DNA from: Amborella trichopoda
Taxonomy: Eukaryota > Streptophyta > Magnoliopsida > Amborellales > Amborellaceae
Reading direction: 5' to 3'
DNA: 64,000 nt
Assembly: GCF_000471905.2 (NCBI RefSeq)
Contig: NW_006497560.1
Coordinates: 2,114,972-2,178,971 of the forward strand
The translations under genes were made by a program, and so were the position numbers. Of the stretch, positions 53,989 through 64,000 are shown one piece after another. Below the pieces are notes generated by a model. That model saw only the letters and a list, made by a program, of their open reading frames with translations, had not been told where the DNA came from and made no database searches. Position 1 is the stretch's first letter, and each line of letters starts with the position of its first letter.

Positions 53989-56900
53989 TGTAGACCTTCA
54001 TACATATTTTCCCCTTATAGATGTAGAGGTGACGTTGTTTGAACACAATTTTAAGCACCTTTGTCCTTAATGCGGAATAAAAAGGCAGCAGGTTAATAAA
54101 GCCTCAACATACAATGGAAATTTTGACAACCTCAAAATAGCCCTAGAACTGGTCAAGATCTCCATAAGCACTTCAAAATGCTACTTGCCAAGTTTCATCC
54201 CAATTAGACATATCTAATGCAGTGAACACAAAGAAACAATTTCGACAGAAGCCGCCTCTAGCACCCTGAAATGGACTTTGTAACTAGAACTGTATTTTTT
54301 GTGCATCAAACAGCTGTAGGACCACCACTATTGGATCCGACACAGTTGAAAACCCCTATGGGTCAAGTTTCGACCGCACACTATTCCCATGTGGCCACCC
54401 TGTACCAAAACACCATTAATGGTGGCTATTTTCACAATCACGGGTAGTGACTTTCGGGGCCTATATCTCACTCGTTTCAAGTCGGATCATGCTCAAATTT
54501 TATGAGCGCGTTCGTCTCATCAAAACAAGTATTTTGATAGGTAGTTGTTTATGTGATGATGCCCAAGCAAGGAGAAAAACTAGAGAGAAGTTGTTGATCC
54601 GTGAAGAAAGTTGCAGAAAATTCAGCAGCAGCACGCCTCACTCCGATGACCAAATCACGACGCTCGCATACCCGATCAATGTGAAACCCATTACATTATG
54701 TGCATAAAGTCTGAGGACATATCTGGTTTGAACCTCGTGTACGATGAACGGTTTGATTTCACATACAAGGAATCAAAGCTGTTATAAATTTCGGCCGATG
54801 GATTGCAAGATTCTTGTAAAAAAACTCTAGACGATGAAATCTTCGTCCAGACACGAAATCGCGCTGTTTTTATTGCAACATGATCGTGATAGCATGCTCA
54901 GTATGATTCAGCAAAGAAACAGAAGAAAAACATCATGGAACGAGCGCACTATCGATCCGAAGTTTTCAAGATTCATCCAAAATTCAAGTCTCATGATTAT
55001 AGCTTAAAAACATGATTCATGGCTCGAAGTTGGTATCAAATCGATCGCCATGCTGAGCCCTACAAGAAAACAATCATCTTTCGATCAAACGGGCATCAAA
55101 GCAATCCCGGATCAATCATGGAAGATCACGCAAGTTCTCGGGCAACAACGGGGACTGTTCTGAAATTTCACACATTGTTAGGCAAGGGCAAAACAGTCAT
55201 TTTTCACCCATTTTTAGAATTTCTTTTAATTCAATTAAATTATAATTATCTTCAATTTTAGGTAATTTTTGAGCATCCACCCATGTTTGGGCCCAATTTT
55301 ATATAAACATGCAAAGCCTAATTGTAAAGAAAACCTTGGGTTCAACTTTGATTCATTCAATAAAGATTCAGATTGTTACTTGAGTTGATGGTACGTCTTG
55401 GGGAGAGAGAGAGGAGAGAGAAAAAAGGGTCGATACCTCTTGATGAGGTAATTTTCTCTCTCCTCCCCTCTTTTTCTCTTCTCTTTTTTCTCTCCTCCTT
55501 TCTCTCCTCTCCTCTTTTCTCTCTACTCTTTTTCTCACCTATTTTCTCTCTCCTCTCCTCTTTTCTCATCTCCATCTCTTTCTTTCTACTTTTTTCTCAT
55601 CTCTATCTCTTTCTCTCTACCTGCCTTTCTCCTGCCTTCATCTTTCTCTCCTTTCCTCCTTTGGTCTACCATGCCTCAATCTTCTTGCTTCTCCTTCTCT
55701 ATTCATGCATGGCGTACCTATCGTTTTGTGTGATGCCTTCCTGTTCATGAGTCAGGAGCAGTGAACTGGGCCTTATCCTGGATGGCGGGCCAAGTCTCTA
55801 TCAAAATTCTCTCTTATATCTTTAGTCACAGACAGTGCGAGCCTAGCACCGCCTGGATTCTCTTTCTTTCTTCTCTTCTGTCCTAGTCGGCACAAGCCTA
55901 GCGTAGCCTGGGTTCTCTTTCTTTCTTATCTTTAGTCACGGATGGCACGAGCCTAGTGCCTCCTGAATTCTCTTTCGTTCTTCTCTTTTATCCCAGCCGG
56001 CACAATCCTAGCGCCACCTGGGTTCTATTTCTTTATTATCTTTAGTTATAGACGACGCGAGCGTATAGTCGCCTGGATGCTCTTTCTTTCTTCTGTGCAA
56101 GCCTAACGCCGCTTGGGTTCTCTTTCTTTCTTCTCTTTTGTCCCAGTCGGTGCAAGCGTAGCGCCACTTGGGTTTTCTTTCTTTCTTCTCTTATGTTACA
56201 GCCGACGCAAGTCTAACGTTGCCTGAGTTCTATTTCTTTCTTCTTTTCTATCCCAGCCGACGCAAGCCTAGCGCCTCCTGGGTTTTCTTTCTGTCTTCTC
56301 TTCTGTCACAGCCGGCACAAGCCGAGTGCCGCCTGGGTTCTCTCTCGTTCTGCTCTTCTGCCATTAGCCGGCACAAGCCTATCGCCGTCTGAGTTCTCTT
56401 TCTTTCTTATTTTCTGTCGCAGCCGACGCAAGCTTAGAGCCTCCTGGTTTCTCCCTCTTCGTTCTTTATTTCACAAGTGGAAGCCATCGCCGTCTGTGTC
56501 CTCCTCCTCCTTTCCTTCCCTTCTATCTCTTCTTTTTCTCTCATGGTTTTGTATCCTACTCTGTTTCTTCTTCTCTTTTATCTTCTTCTCTTCTCTTTCC
56601 TCGTCTCTCTCTTCTTTTCTTTCTCTCTCTAATCTCTCTTCTTTCTTTTACCCTCTCATTTGACCATGATGGGTTGAGATTGGCCTTCAATGGTAGTCTT
56701 GTCGTTTAGCTGTAATGTTGTTGTGCTGATCATAGTTACTATGCCCGGGTTATTGTCATGACAGATAAGTCATTATGTCTAGCTTGTCGGTATTGATACA
56801 GTCGTCAAATAGTACCTCTGTTGAGCTGGTCTCAGCTATCGAGCCCGTTTTCTACCACAACAGGTTAATTACCCACTAGTTAGGTCATTGTTTCGGTCTC

Positions 56901-57319
56901 ACCACTCGATCAAATTCTTCTCACCCCAATCTTCATCATCTTATTCTTCTCATCTTTTGAATGTGCACGCCTGTGTACATTCATCTGAAGGCAAGGCTTG
57001 GTCCTTTGACCCCCTGTCTTGTAACATTTTTCATATGTGTGTGATTGCAGAAATAGGAGAATACAAGCTAAGGGAGGCGATTTCGAACTCGTTTTACGAC
57101 TGGGGGGCTTTCTTCGTGAGCTAAGAGGGCGCTCGCGCGAGCCAGCCTGAGTAAGTCCCGAACTCACCTTAAATTCCTCTCTCATCGGTTGATTTACCTG
57201 CCTATGTTTTTGAGCAAGGTTCCCGAGAGAGCGATCTCAAGTCCCAGGTTTCCTTGAAACCCGAGACTCGTGCTGCCAGATCACTTAGATTCGGAGGGCG
57301 AGATCGAGGCACTTAACTA
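53989..57319 (+). repeat. LTR 2 of Tat-lineage gypsy DNA
   Basis: Homologous to LTR 1. TATA box TTTTATATAAACATGC near 55298. It has a purine tract on its left and a primer site on its right, so it can be read both as 3' LTR of the upstream interior and 5' LTR of the downstream interior. Its CT-rich part (55445-55680, 56500-56660) is shorter than that of LTR 1 and contains a different minisatellite. Confidence 0.78.
55800..56460. repeat. ~57-bp minisatellite inside LTR 2
   Basis: About eleven units of CCAGCCGGCACAAGCCTAGC followed by GCCGCCTGGGTTCTCTTTCT and TTCTTCTCTTCTGTC. Two unit types (GTCACAGACGG and GTCCCAGCCGG) partly alternate at the left. LTR 1 lacks it. Confidence 0.92.
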
Positions 57320-57322
57320 GCT

Positions 57323-57341
57323 TGGTGACTCCATTGGGGAC
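57323..57341 (+). other. Primer binding site after LTR 2
   Basis: TGGTGACTCCATTGGGGAC, equivalent to 45747-45765 and placed 3 bases after the LTR end. Confidence 0.75.
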
Positions 57342-58780
57342 TTACTACTTCTTAGTCAGATCGTACTTGTTTGACTAGTTTCTCCTTTTATTTTCTATAT
57401 CTGCACTTATGGCTTTCAGGTTCTGTAACCCATTCATCTAGATCGGGGATTTTCTTATCCCTGCATTCGAGAGTGTCCCTAGGGAACAAGTTCCTTGAAC
57501 TTCATTCCCAACCCTCCTTTTGAGCAAAGATCCCGAGTCTAGCTCCCAGGTCTTAACCTGGATTGTGTGAGCAGGGACTTAATGGTTCCTAACTCCCCAT
57601 CTCCTAGCTCTGGTGGAGCTTCCGCCAAGGCCCTTCGCATCGGCAACACTTCTGTTGCCTTACACATCATGCACATTGCCATCGAAAACTCACTTGTCGG
57701 TCATGCTGCCGAGGTATGCCGGAAGGCTGCCCAGTCCCTTTCTGCAAAAAGAAACAAGTTGCCATTTCTTCTGCAGGTTGCCACAAGGATACCCCCCACA
57801 TTCTTGCACCATCACGAGTCTCTATCTCTAGGGGCTTTACACATCGAGGTAGAGACCTTGGGGCCACCACCTCTCACACACACCATAAGGCTCGTGGGTC
57901 ATTCACTCGAGCCACACCTCGGGGAAAACAATATGTTTCCTTGAGTCAGCATCTAGGATCAGACCTTCGAAGGCCGGGTCCTATACATGTTGTTCATATG
58001 CATCCCACTGCTCGGGGCAACGCCATCATTGCACCCACCCGAATACACATGAGGCGACCTTCTCGCCCTCCTACCCAGCACACACTAGCACACCCTGTAA
58101 GGGGCAGGCTCCCACCTGTTCTCTTACAGACACCTGCTCACAGTTCTTGGCCTCTTAAGGCCACATCACTTGCTAGAGCCCCGGTTGACCTCCAGGTAAC
58201 CCGTGATCCTTCTTCAGGACGCGCACATGCATCACCGCCACAGACAGCCCCTCGCCCTTGACTTAGACGTCCTCATGAGTCAACCCAGCTCTTGCCTGCT
58301 CCTCCTTCTACGAGCAAGTACCTCCAGCCTTGGTACTCTAAGACCTTCCCCAAGAGTACCATCCTGAACCGGCCTCATCATCTCGATCATGTTTCTAGAG
58401 CTTATAAGAGAGGTCGGGGCAAAAAATTAACGGAAGATCGAGTCCTTCATCCTCCTCGGCCCAGGATGACTCCAGTCCCTGGCCCTCATCCTTTGCCGCA
58501 TCTGATTCCCTGGACGGTGGTTGTTGTCGTAGAAGATGACCTAGCTACTCAGTAGCCACGGTCCCAAGACTGTCGAGAACCTGTCCTCATGCGATCAGTG
58601 TATAAGAATCGAGTCCAGTCGGGGCATGCTGACCCCCTACTCGTATAGACGCCACATGACAATCAGCTAACCATGAGGTCAATTCCCATCACTCAGGTGA
58701 TGCACCTCCAAGGACGCCCCTTTCCTCTGCCTCACAAGAAAAGTTTTTCCTTCACCCCATCTCATAGGCAGACATCGATG
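57342..58780 (+). pseudogene. Gag leader and N-terminal region (copy 2)
   Basis: The ORF at 57716-58261 (181 codons) is the counterpart of 45964-46497: KARGSFTRATPRG, RRPGPIHVVH and HMRRPSRPP. It then continues with Pro/Arg/Ser-rich sequence. Further frames (57567-57944, 58292-58555) overlap or continue it, and a frame change is needed to reach the gag domain, so the region is broken. No known domain is visible. Confidence 0.55.
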
Positions 58781-58789
58781 CTATGGTTA

Positions 58790-59575
58790 CCCATAGCTTA
58801 AAGAATAAACAAATTTCGGGGATACAATGCATAACGCCTAATCAAAGGCCGTACCCTTCATACATTGATCAGGTCCCATTTTGCTTGGATTACAAGAAAG
58901 GAAAGTTTCCCCTATCCAACAGAACCACTTCCCTGAATCAACATATCGCCCATTTCCAAGCAGCGTGCTAAGAAACAGTGGCTGATGGGAGACTCCTTCT
59001 TCGTCAGTTTGTTGAAACCCACGACGGCCCAGCTTTTCAGTAGTATGCTCGACTTCCTCCAAACTCGGTGCATACTTGAGAGGAAATGAAGAAGCTATTC
59101 CACCAACGTTTCTATGAGGTCGAGAGAGATGTTCAAACCATTGAGCTTCTCACCTTGACCCAAGACCTTGATGAGCCCGTGGTCCAGTTCATATCAAGAT
59201 GGAAAAATTTAGCTACTCACCATGCCAATCCTATGCCTAAGAAGGAAGCAGTTCAAACTTGTGTGCAAAACATGCGACTTGAAATCGCTCTACATGTCGA
59301 GGCCTCCAATCCAACTTTCATGTCACAGTTGATCTCTAAATCGGTCTGTATAGAAAGCCTATCATGCCACCACGGCGAGTCACGACAACAGCCTGCAAAC
59401 TCAGGGAACAACCGGGGCAATGGTAGCTCTCGGACTAATACCTTGGGTAGCCAACAAAAAGGAGTAATCAGTGCAGCTATCATGGTCAGTGATTCAAAGA
59501 AGGTTCCCTCCCAAACTTTGGACCTCTCCAAAGGGGCGAGCGTAGCAAAGTCAACGCCTCAGGAAGGCAATTGAC
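58790..59575 (+). pseudogene. Gag (Retrotrans_gag domain), broken
   Basis: Two open segments, 58783-58971 and 59086-59574, lie in one frame separated by stops; the sequence between them reads on (e.g. RQFVETHDGPAFQ, with a stop where Trp is usual, then LPPNSVHT). The second segment has the classic gag core: EEMKKLFHQRFYEVERDV, LDEPVVQFISRWKNLATHHA and CVQNMRLEIALHVEASNPT. The protein would form the virus-like particle of the element. Stops at Trp and Gln codons look like C-to-T decay. Confidence 0.88.
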
Positions 59576-59639
59576 AACAGTCATACAACCGAGTACCCCC
59601 ACCTGCAAATCTTAATCACGAAGATTATTGGATCAGGCA

Positions 59640-59945
59640 TAGGAACAAGGTCTACCCCTTTGAGAAGGAATGAGTCCCTATGCTATTCAGATTATTGCTG
59701 AAACAGAACATGATCCAGCTTTCAGAGACCAAGTTCCTTCTGCGAATTATTGTGCTTACCATCGAAGGATCAACCACCCCACAGATGACTGCTTCATGCT
59801 GAAAGACATTATCGAGGCACTGATTCAGAAGGGTATAAAGCTTGAGGACTTAAACAAGGCATTCGGAGCAGCAGAAGCATCCCACGCAGTAACCGTCCAA
59901 GAAGAAGATGAAGCCCTTGGGATCCTTCACGCTTTTATGTTATAA
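59640..59945 (+). pseudogene. Gag C-terminal zinc-knuckle-like region
   Basis: The frame 59670-59945 contains CAYHRRINHPTDDC (CX2HX4HX4C) followed by MLKDIIEALIQKGIKLEDL, a motif standard in the gag C-terminus of Tat-like elements and thought to bind RNA. It lies about 95 bases after the gag core segment and in another frame or after stops. Confidence 0.75.
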
Positions 59946-60780
59946 TGCTTCAAGAAGGCCTAATCACACCAAAACCGGCAAGATAGCCCCAACACCTTGC
60001 CTGCAGAACTAAAGACCGTTGGTGCCCATACCACAAGATATGGGGCCACTACCTGTGGGAATGCACCAGTTTCCATAATATACTTGCAAATAAAATACAG
60101 GAATGTCAGGAGTCTTATGACATCCCAATAACTACTCCCCAAGTCACTGCTTCATTGGTACAAGAGGGCCTCCCAACACAAGACTCGCATATTAATGATT
60201 CAGAGTCTGCTGTAGCTGAGGCATAATAATGATTTAGAGCCTGCTGAACCCTCGGCTTCCCAACTATGGATAGTCCACCATGGGGGAAGCAGACTCAAGT
60301 CTTTAAGGAAAGAAGCAGTTTGCAAAGCTAGGGCTATTCACAAGCCTAGCTAGACGAATCAAGCACCACCTCAGAAAACCAGAAAGAGACAGATGTCAAT
60401 GGCTGCTCACCAGAGAAACAAGACGGCTCAATCGCTAGTCGAGCAGGAATTTCTCAGGCCCCTTCCCCCACTGCCAACCTCACTGGATTTCATCCCTGGC
60501 ACAATGCTCCTTCCTTCCTCATCCCTTTAAGAGGACATCCCCAAGTCATCGTCTCCTTAGAGCACGTCCAATGAGGGTGACGACATTAAAAGCACTCCCC
60601 AATGGTCTAAGCAAGGGAAAGACCTGAAAGATTCCCTGCACACGTCCAACCCTGGTGAGACATAAAAAGCTGTCCAGATCTGTCCGATGAGAAGAATGAC
60701 CTTAAAATTTCCCCACTTTTTGACCCTTTTTCTTCTTCTACTTCTCATCTTTCTTCTCCTTTGTCTCCTACAGGAACAAC
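59946..60780 (+). other. Decayed gag-pol linker
   Basis: Only short frames. This is where protease would be expected, but I see no DTG/DSG motif. It may be deleted or too decayed. Confidence 0.4.
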
Positions 60781-61483
60781 CTTGAAATGTCCGGACTTTG
60801 AGGCTCTCGACAAAGAATTTGAAGGAATCAACATAAGCAAGACGTAGCGGAGGCGGCTGAAAAAGACCTTAGCCCAGCGAATTGGATTCTTGATGGTTGC
60901 TGATGCCCTGGCAGCTAAAGCCAAAGCAGAGTCACCTTCTTCAAAGAAGCACAAAAAGTCAAAGCCAAAGAAACCCTAGTGGCCCCTTGAGCCCGATTTT
61001 GCGCAGAGACTGAGAGAATCAAGAAGGCAAAGATTCTATTCTCAGTAGGTCTGCCACATGGTCCAAGTCTATGAAGTACCAGCCAGCGCTGAGCAAACAC
61101 TGCAGACACCCATGCAAAGACCATACGGTTCATAGGAGGACACCTCTTTTGCCACAATCATTGAATCTCAAATTCCCTGTAACCTCCAAGTCGAACTCCT
61201 GCACCCCGAGATGCAGTCCATGCTTACAAAAAAACCTTCTGTTCCTTAATTCGGGAAAGGTACAGAAATTATGATCCACCCTGGAGCTCTATCAGAGGCG
61301 GAGATGTTAGGGTCATGGGTCTCTGCACTTGAGGTTGATGAAAAGGCCTTTGAAAACAATGAGGAAGAGTTGCTAGAGGCCCCAGAAGAATGGGAAGAAG
61401 GAGGTCAAGCTACTGCTGACAAGCTCGAAGAGATAAATCTTTGAGATGAAGCCGAGCCCAGGCCCACTTTCATTTCAACGAAT
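60781..61483 (+). pseudogene. Decayed region upstream of reverse transcriptase
   Basis: A frame with several stops includes FEALDKEFEG, a Lys-rich stretch AKAESPSSKKHKKSK (about 60910-60960) and an acidic one ENNEEELLEAPEEWEEGG (about 61349-61402). An acidic segment shortly before RT is usual in this lineage. Function is not assigned. Confidence 0.5.
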
Positions 61484-62440
61484 ATGTCTCCAAAAAAGAA
61501 AGGAGATTTCACTACTTTCTTGGAAGAAAATCGAGACGTCTTTGCCTGGAATTATCATGAGATGCTTGTTTTAGACCCTCAAGTCGTTGTTCATCATCTT
61601 GGCATGTATCCATTTGTCAAACCTGTTAAAAAGAAATCAAGGAGGTTTAGACCTGACCTTGAAATGCAAATAGATGCCGAGGTGACAAAACTTAGATAAA
61701 CAGGCTTCATTCTCAAAGTTAAGTACCCAAAATGGCTAGCAAATGTTGTTCCAGATAAGAATCAATACTGCCGTTTGAAGGATGACTTCCCGTTGCCATT
61801 CACTGAGATGCTCATCGACTCTACAGCCCACTGCCAGATCTTCTCCTTCATGGATGGATACTCCGGGTATAATCAGATACGGATGGCGCCCGAAGATGAG
61901 GAAGCCACAACATTCTTAACTTCAATAGGGGTCTTCTGTTACACAATGATGCCTTTTGGATTAAATAATGCAGGTGCCACATACTAGAGAGGTAGAATGT
62001 TATGTAGATGACTTGGTGGTAAAATCCAAAGAGAAGGATGCTCACATGATAGACCTTCAAAAGGTATTCGAGCGACTATGCCGTCATCAACTTAAAATGA
62101 ACCCGTTGAAATGTGATTTTGGAGTGCGTTAGGGAATGTTCTTGGGGTTCATTATCAGACATCAAAGGCTTGAAGTTGAACCAGTCCTGATCAAGGCTAT
62201 CCAAGAAATACCGTCCCCAATTGCGAGAGCTACACTCTCTTCAATGGCAGCTAGCGTATATCCACATGTTTATCTCAAACCTCTCGGGTCGCTGCAGGCC
62301 ATTCATGCACCTGTTGAAGAAGGATACCCCATTCATCTGGGATGAAGCATGTCAGGTAGCCTTGATGATATCTAGCATTATTTACTCAATCCTCCAATAC
62401 TCTCTACACCGATATTGGGAAGACCTCTCTACATGACTGC
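61484..62440 (+). pseudogene. Tat-lineage reverse transcriptase, with deletions
   Basis: RT copies the element's RNA into DNA. Visible: FLEENRDVFAWNYHEM (61510-61560), KYPKWLANVVP, then FSFMDGYSGYNQIRMAPED (about 61842-61900), MMPFGLNNAGATY (ends 61984), then in a shifted frame ECYVDDLVVKS (from about 61996) with the catalytic YVDD, LKMNPLKCDFGV, FLGFII and ISNLSGRCRPF. Two internal deletions: about 20 residues are missing after VVP (the usual R.C.DYR.LN motif) and about 15 after GATY. Stops lie at 61697, 61985 and 62130. It cannot be active. Confidence 0.9.
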
Positions 62441-62813
62441 TCTAGACATGTCACTCAGGGCATTGTTGGTACAAAATAATGACAAGGGAAAAGAAACGGC
62501 ACTGTACTATCTCAGCCGTATGATGCAAGGGGCCGAGAAGAATTATCCCCCCATAGAGAAGATGTGCTTGGCCCTGATCTTCACAGTACAAAATCTTCGC
62601 CACTATGTACTTGGTCATGAAGTGAAACTGATATCAAAAGCATATCCTGTAAAGTTCCTCATGACACGCCCATATTTGTCAGGGCGCCTTGCTAAGTGGG
62701 CCTTATTGCTGATGGAATTCGATATCACGTATGTCCCACAAAAGGCCATCAAGGGCCAGGCCTTTGCTGATTTTCTTGCAGCACACCCCGTACCGATGGA
62801 ATCCCCGTTATGA
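62415..62813 (+). pseudogene. Canonical gypsy RNase H domain
   Basis: A 132-codon open frame: GRPLYMTALDMSLRALLVQN, ETALYYLSRMMQGAEKNYPP, EKMCLALIFTVQNLRHYV and SGRLAKWALLLMEFDITYVP, ending KGQAFADFLA. This is the RT-linked RNase H and connection region of the Tat lineage. The usual catalytic Asp pattern is not fully present, which is common for the first RNase H in dual-RNase H elements. Confidence 0.87.
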
Positions 62814-62814
62814 A

Positions 62815-63410
62815 GTGATCTCCTTGACGAAGAATTATTTCGTGCAGAGCTTGCTCATGCATGGGAATTGTACTTCGACGGAGCCTTCCAATCAGACCGA
62901 GGAGGCACCGGGATGGTATTCCTTACCCCGAAAGGAGGAGTATTGCCACTTTCTTTCTCCGTCACTGAGGTCGGTTCTCCTAACGAGGCAGAATATCAGG
63001 CCCTTAGAATTGGGTTGGAGATAACCTTTGACTTAGACTTGGAGCAGCTCAAGTTCTATGGCAACTTTGAATTGGTTATCCGACAGCTCAAAGGGATCTA
63101 TGACTTGAGAAAAGACACTCTCAAGCCTTATCACGACATTCGAAAATCGTAAATCGCCTAGTTTGAGGATGTATCCTTGAGTCACATCCTCAGAAGGCTA
63201 AACTCGCAGATTGACGCACTTGCAAAACTCGGGGCTACAATTCAATTATCCTCATCAAGGCCCACGCTTGTTTGGGTGGCAAAATGGAGACACATTGAAC
63301 TAAGAACCGAGATAGACGCGGATGATGAGAGAAATATCTTCCCCGAGTGCTCTCCTTATCCATTCGGAGCACTTCTATCAGCTAAAGAAGTAATTAAGAC
63401 TGAATAAGAA
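62815..63410 (+). pseudogene. Second (archaeal-type) RNase H domain
   Basis: Frame: WELYFDGAF with the first Asp (about 62857), AEYQALRIGLE with the Glu, FYGNFELVIRQLKG where GDSQLVI is usual so the second Asp is Asn, and NSQIDALAKLGA with the last Asp. A downstream archaeal-type RNase H after the RT-linked one is a hallmark of the Tat lineage (including Ogre). Stops after position 63149 and the Asp-to-Asn change show decay. Confidence 0.85.
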
Positions 63411-63429
63411 ATGACACAGAATCAGGAAG

Positions 63430-64000
63430 CTAAGGTTTGAAACCAAGAATCAGAGTTCTTTGACCCAATATGCGTGGAAATTGAGCCGGTAGAAGACTGG
63501 AGAGAGCCCATCACTAGTTTCCTAAAACATGATAGGCTCACAGAAGATCGTGCCGAATACATCAGTGTACGTAGAATGTCTACCAAGTATACCCTCCTTG
63601 AAGGAGATGTTCTCTTCAGATGGTCATTTGACAGTATTCTTCTTAGATGTGTGGACGTGCAAGAAGCAAATAAGGTGTTAAAAGAAGTATACGCAAGAAT
63701 TTGTGGACTACACCAATCCAATCCGAAGCTGTATGAACGGATACACAGATTGGGTATTGTTGGCCTTTCATGATTGCTGATTCCTTAAACTATGCTAAAA
63801 CATGTCAGGTGTGCCAAATACATTAAAGCCTTGTTCATCAACCTCCAGAGCCTTTACACCCTACAATAGCGTCATGGCCCGTTTCGTAATGGGGTATGGA
63901 CATTGTAAGGCCTATTGTCCCTACTTTGGGAATGGGTCATGTCTTTATTCTAGATGCAACATATTATTTCTCTAAGTGGGCTAAAGGATTCCCCCTTAAG
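63430..64000 (+). pseudogene. Integrase, N-terminal part, cut by the window end
   Basis: Integrase inserts the cDNA. DWREPITSFLKHDRLTEDRA (63495-63554), RYxL-like KYTLLEGDVLFRWSF, RCVDVQEANKVLKEVYARIC and GLHQSNPKL lie in frame 63474-63773. The first zinc His is Tyr (EVYARIC), while the CX2C of TCQVCQ (about 63803-63820) appears in a different frame. Then SWPVS-stop-WGMDIV (with the first catalytic Asp near 63898) and ATYYFSKWAKGFP follow to the window end. At least three stops and one frameshift. Confidence 0.88.

Overview
This window looks like nuclear DNA of a flowering plant. It holds an ABA 8'-hydroxylase gene (CYP707A) with short GT-AG introns, plant-type LTR retrotransposons with tRNA-Met primer sites, a Tat-lineage Ty3/gypsy element with plant-style gag and two RNase H domains, plant RTE- and L1-type LINE debris, and many MITEs. 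It is AT-rich, has two assembly gaps (10074-10656 and 47139-48030), and is dominated by nested transposons. An early-diverging angiosperm would fit, but the sequence does not prove the species.

Region 1 (1-8.1 kb) has no gene. It holds a 1.3-kb fold-back Mutator-like element (2108-3439) and a 301-bp Mutator-like MITE (3678-3978), both with exact 9-bp target duplications, then a solo LTR (4109-6095, TSD TATTA) and a hAT-like MITE (6727-7223). Region 2 (8.1-16.2 kb) is a hAT-like element split by a non-coding LTR retrotransposon (8267-16092, TSD GGGTC) of the same family as the solo LTR; its interior carries a strongly diverged ~190-bp tandem array. Region 3 (16.3-23.8 kb) is a small gypsy-like element with a gag remnant and a LINE fragment, followed by a deep nest: a MITE split by a miniature LTR element, whose two LTRs were in turn hit by a Mutator-like MITE, a Harbinger-like MITE filled with a minisatellite, and a poly(A) retroposon. 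The two LTRs serve as each other's empty sites.

Region 4 (23.8-34 kb) is the gene region. A broken GTE (bromodomain plus NET) pseudogene lies inside a short TIR element with TTA duplications. CYP707A follows on the minus strand as nine exons (29005-32480) and appears intact; its last intron carries a MITE of the family that hosts the nest in region 3.

Region 5 (34-40.4 kb) is a miniature LTR element arranged as LTR-int-LTR-int-LTR-int-LTR, bounded by CAACA, with its first LTR split by a 4.2-kb insertion. Region 6 (41.7-64 kb) is an RTE-type LINE fragment followed by Tat-lineage gypsy DNA in the order LTR - interior - LTR - interior. The first interior keeps only the start of gag and a long 3' zone of minisatellites and is interrupted by another LTR-like repeat. 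The second interior encodes gag, RT, two RNase H domains and the start of integrase, all broken by stops and deletions, and runs off the window.

The only gene I judge functional is CYP707A, which inactivates abscisic acid. No multi-gene system is visible; the interest lies in the nesting record, the fragment carried by a TIR element, and the tandem repeats growing inside transposons.
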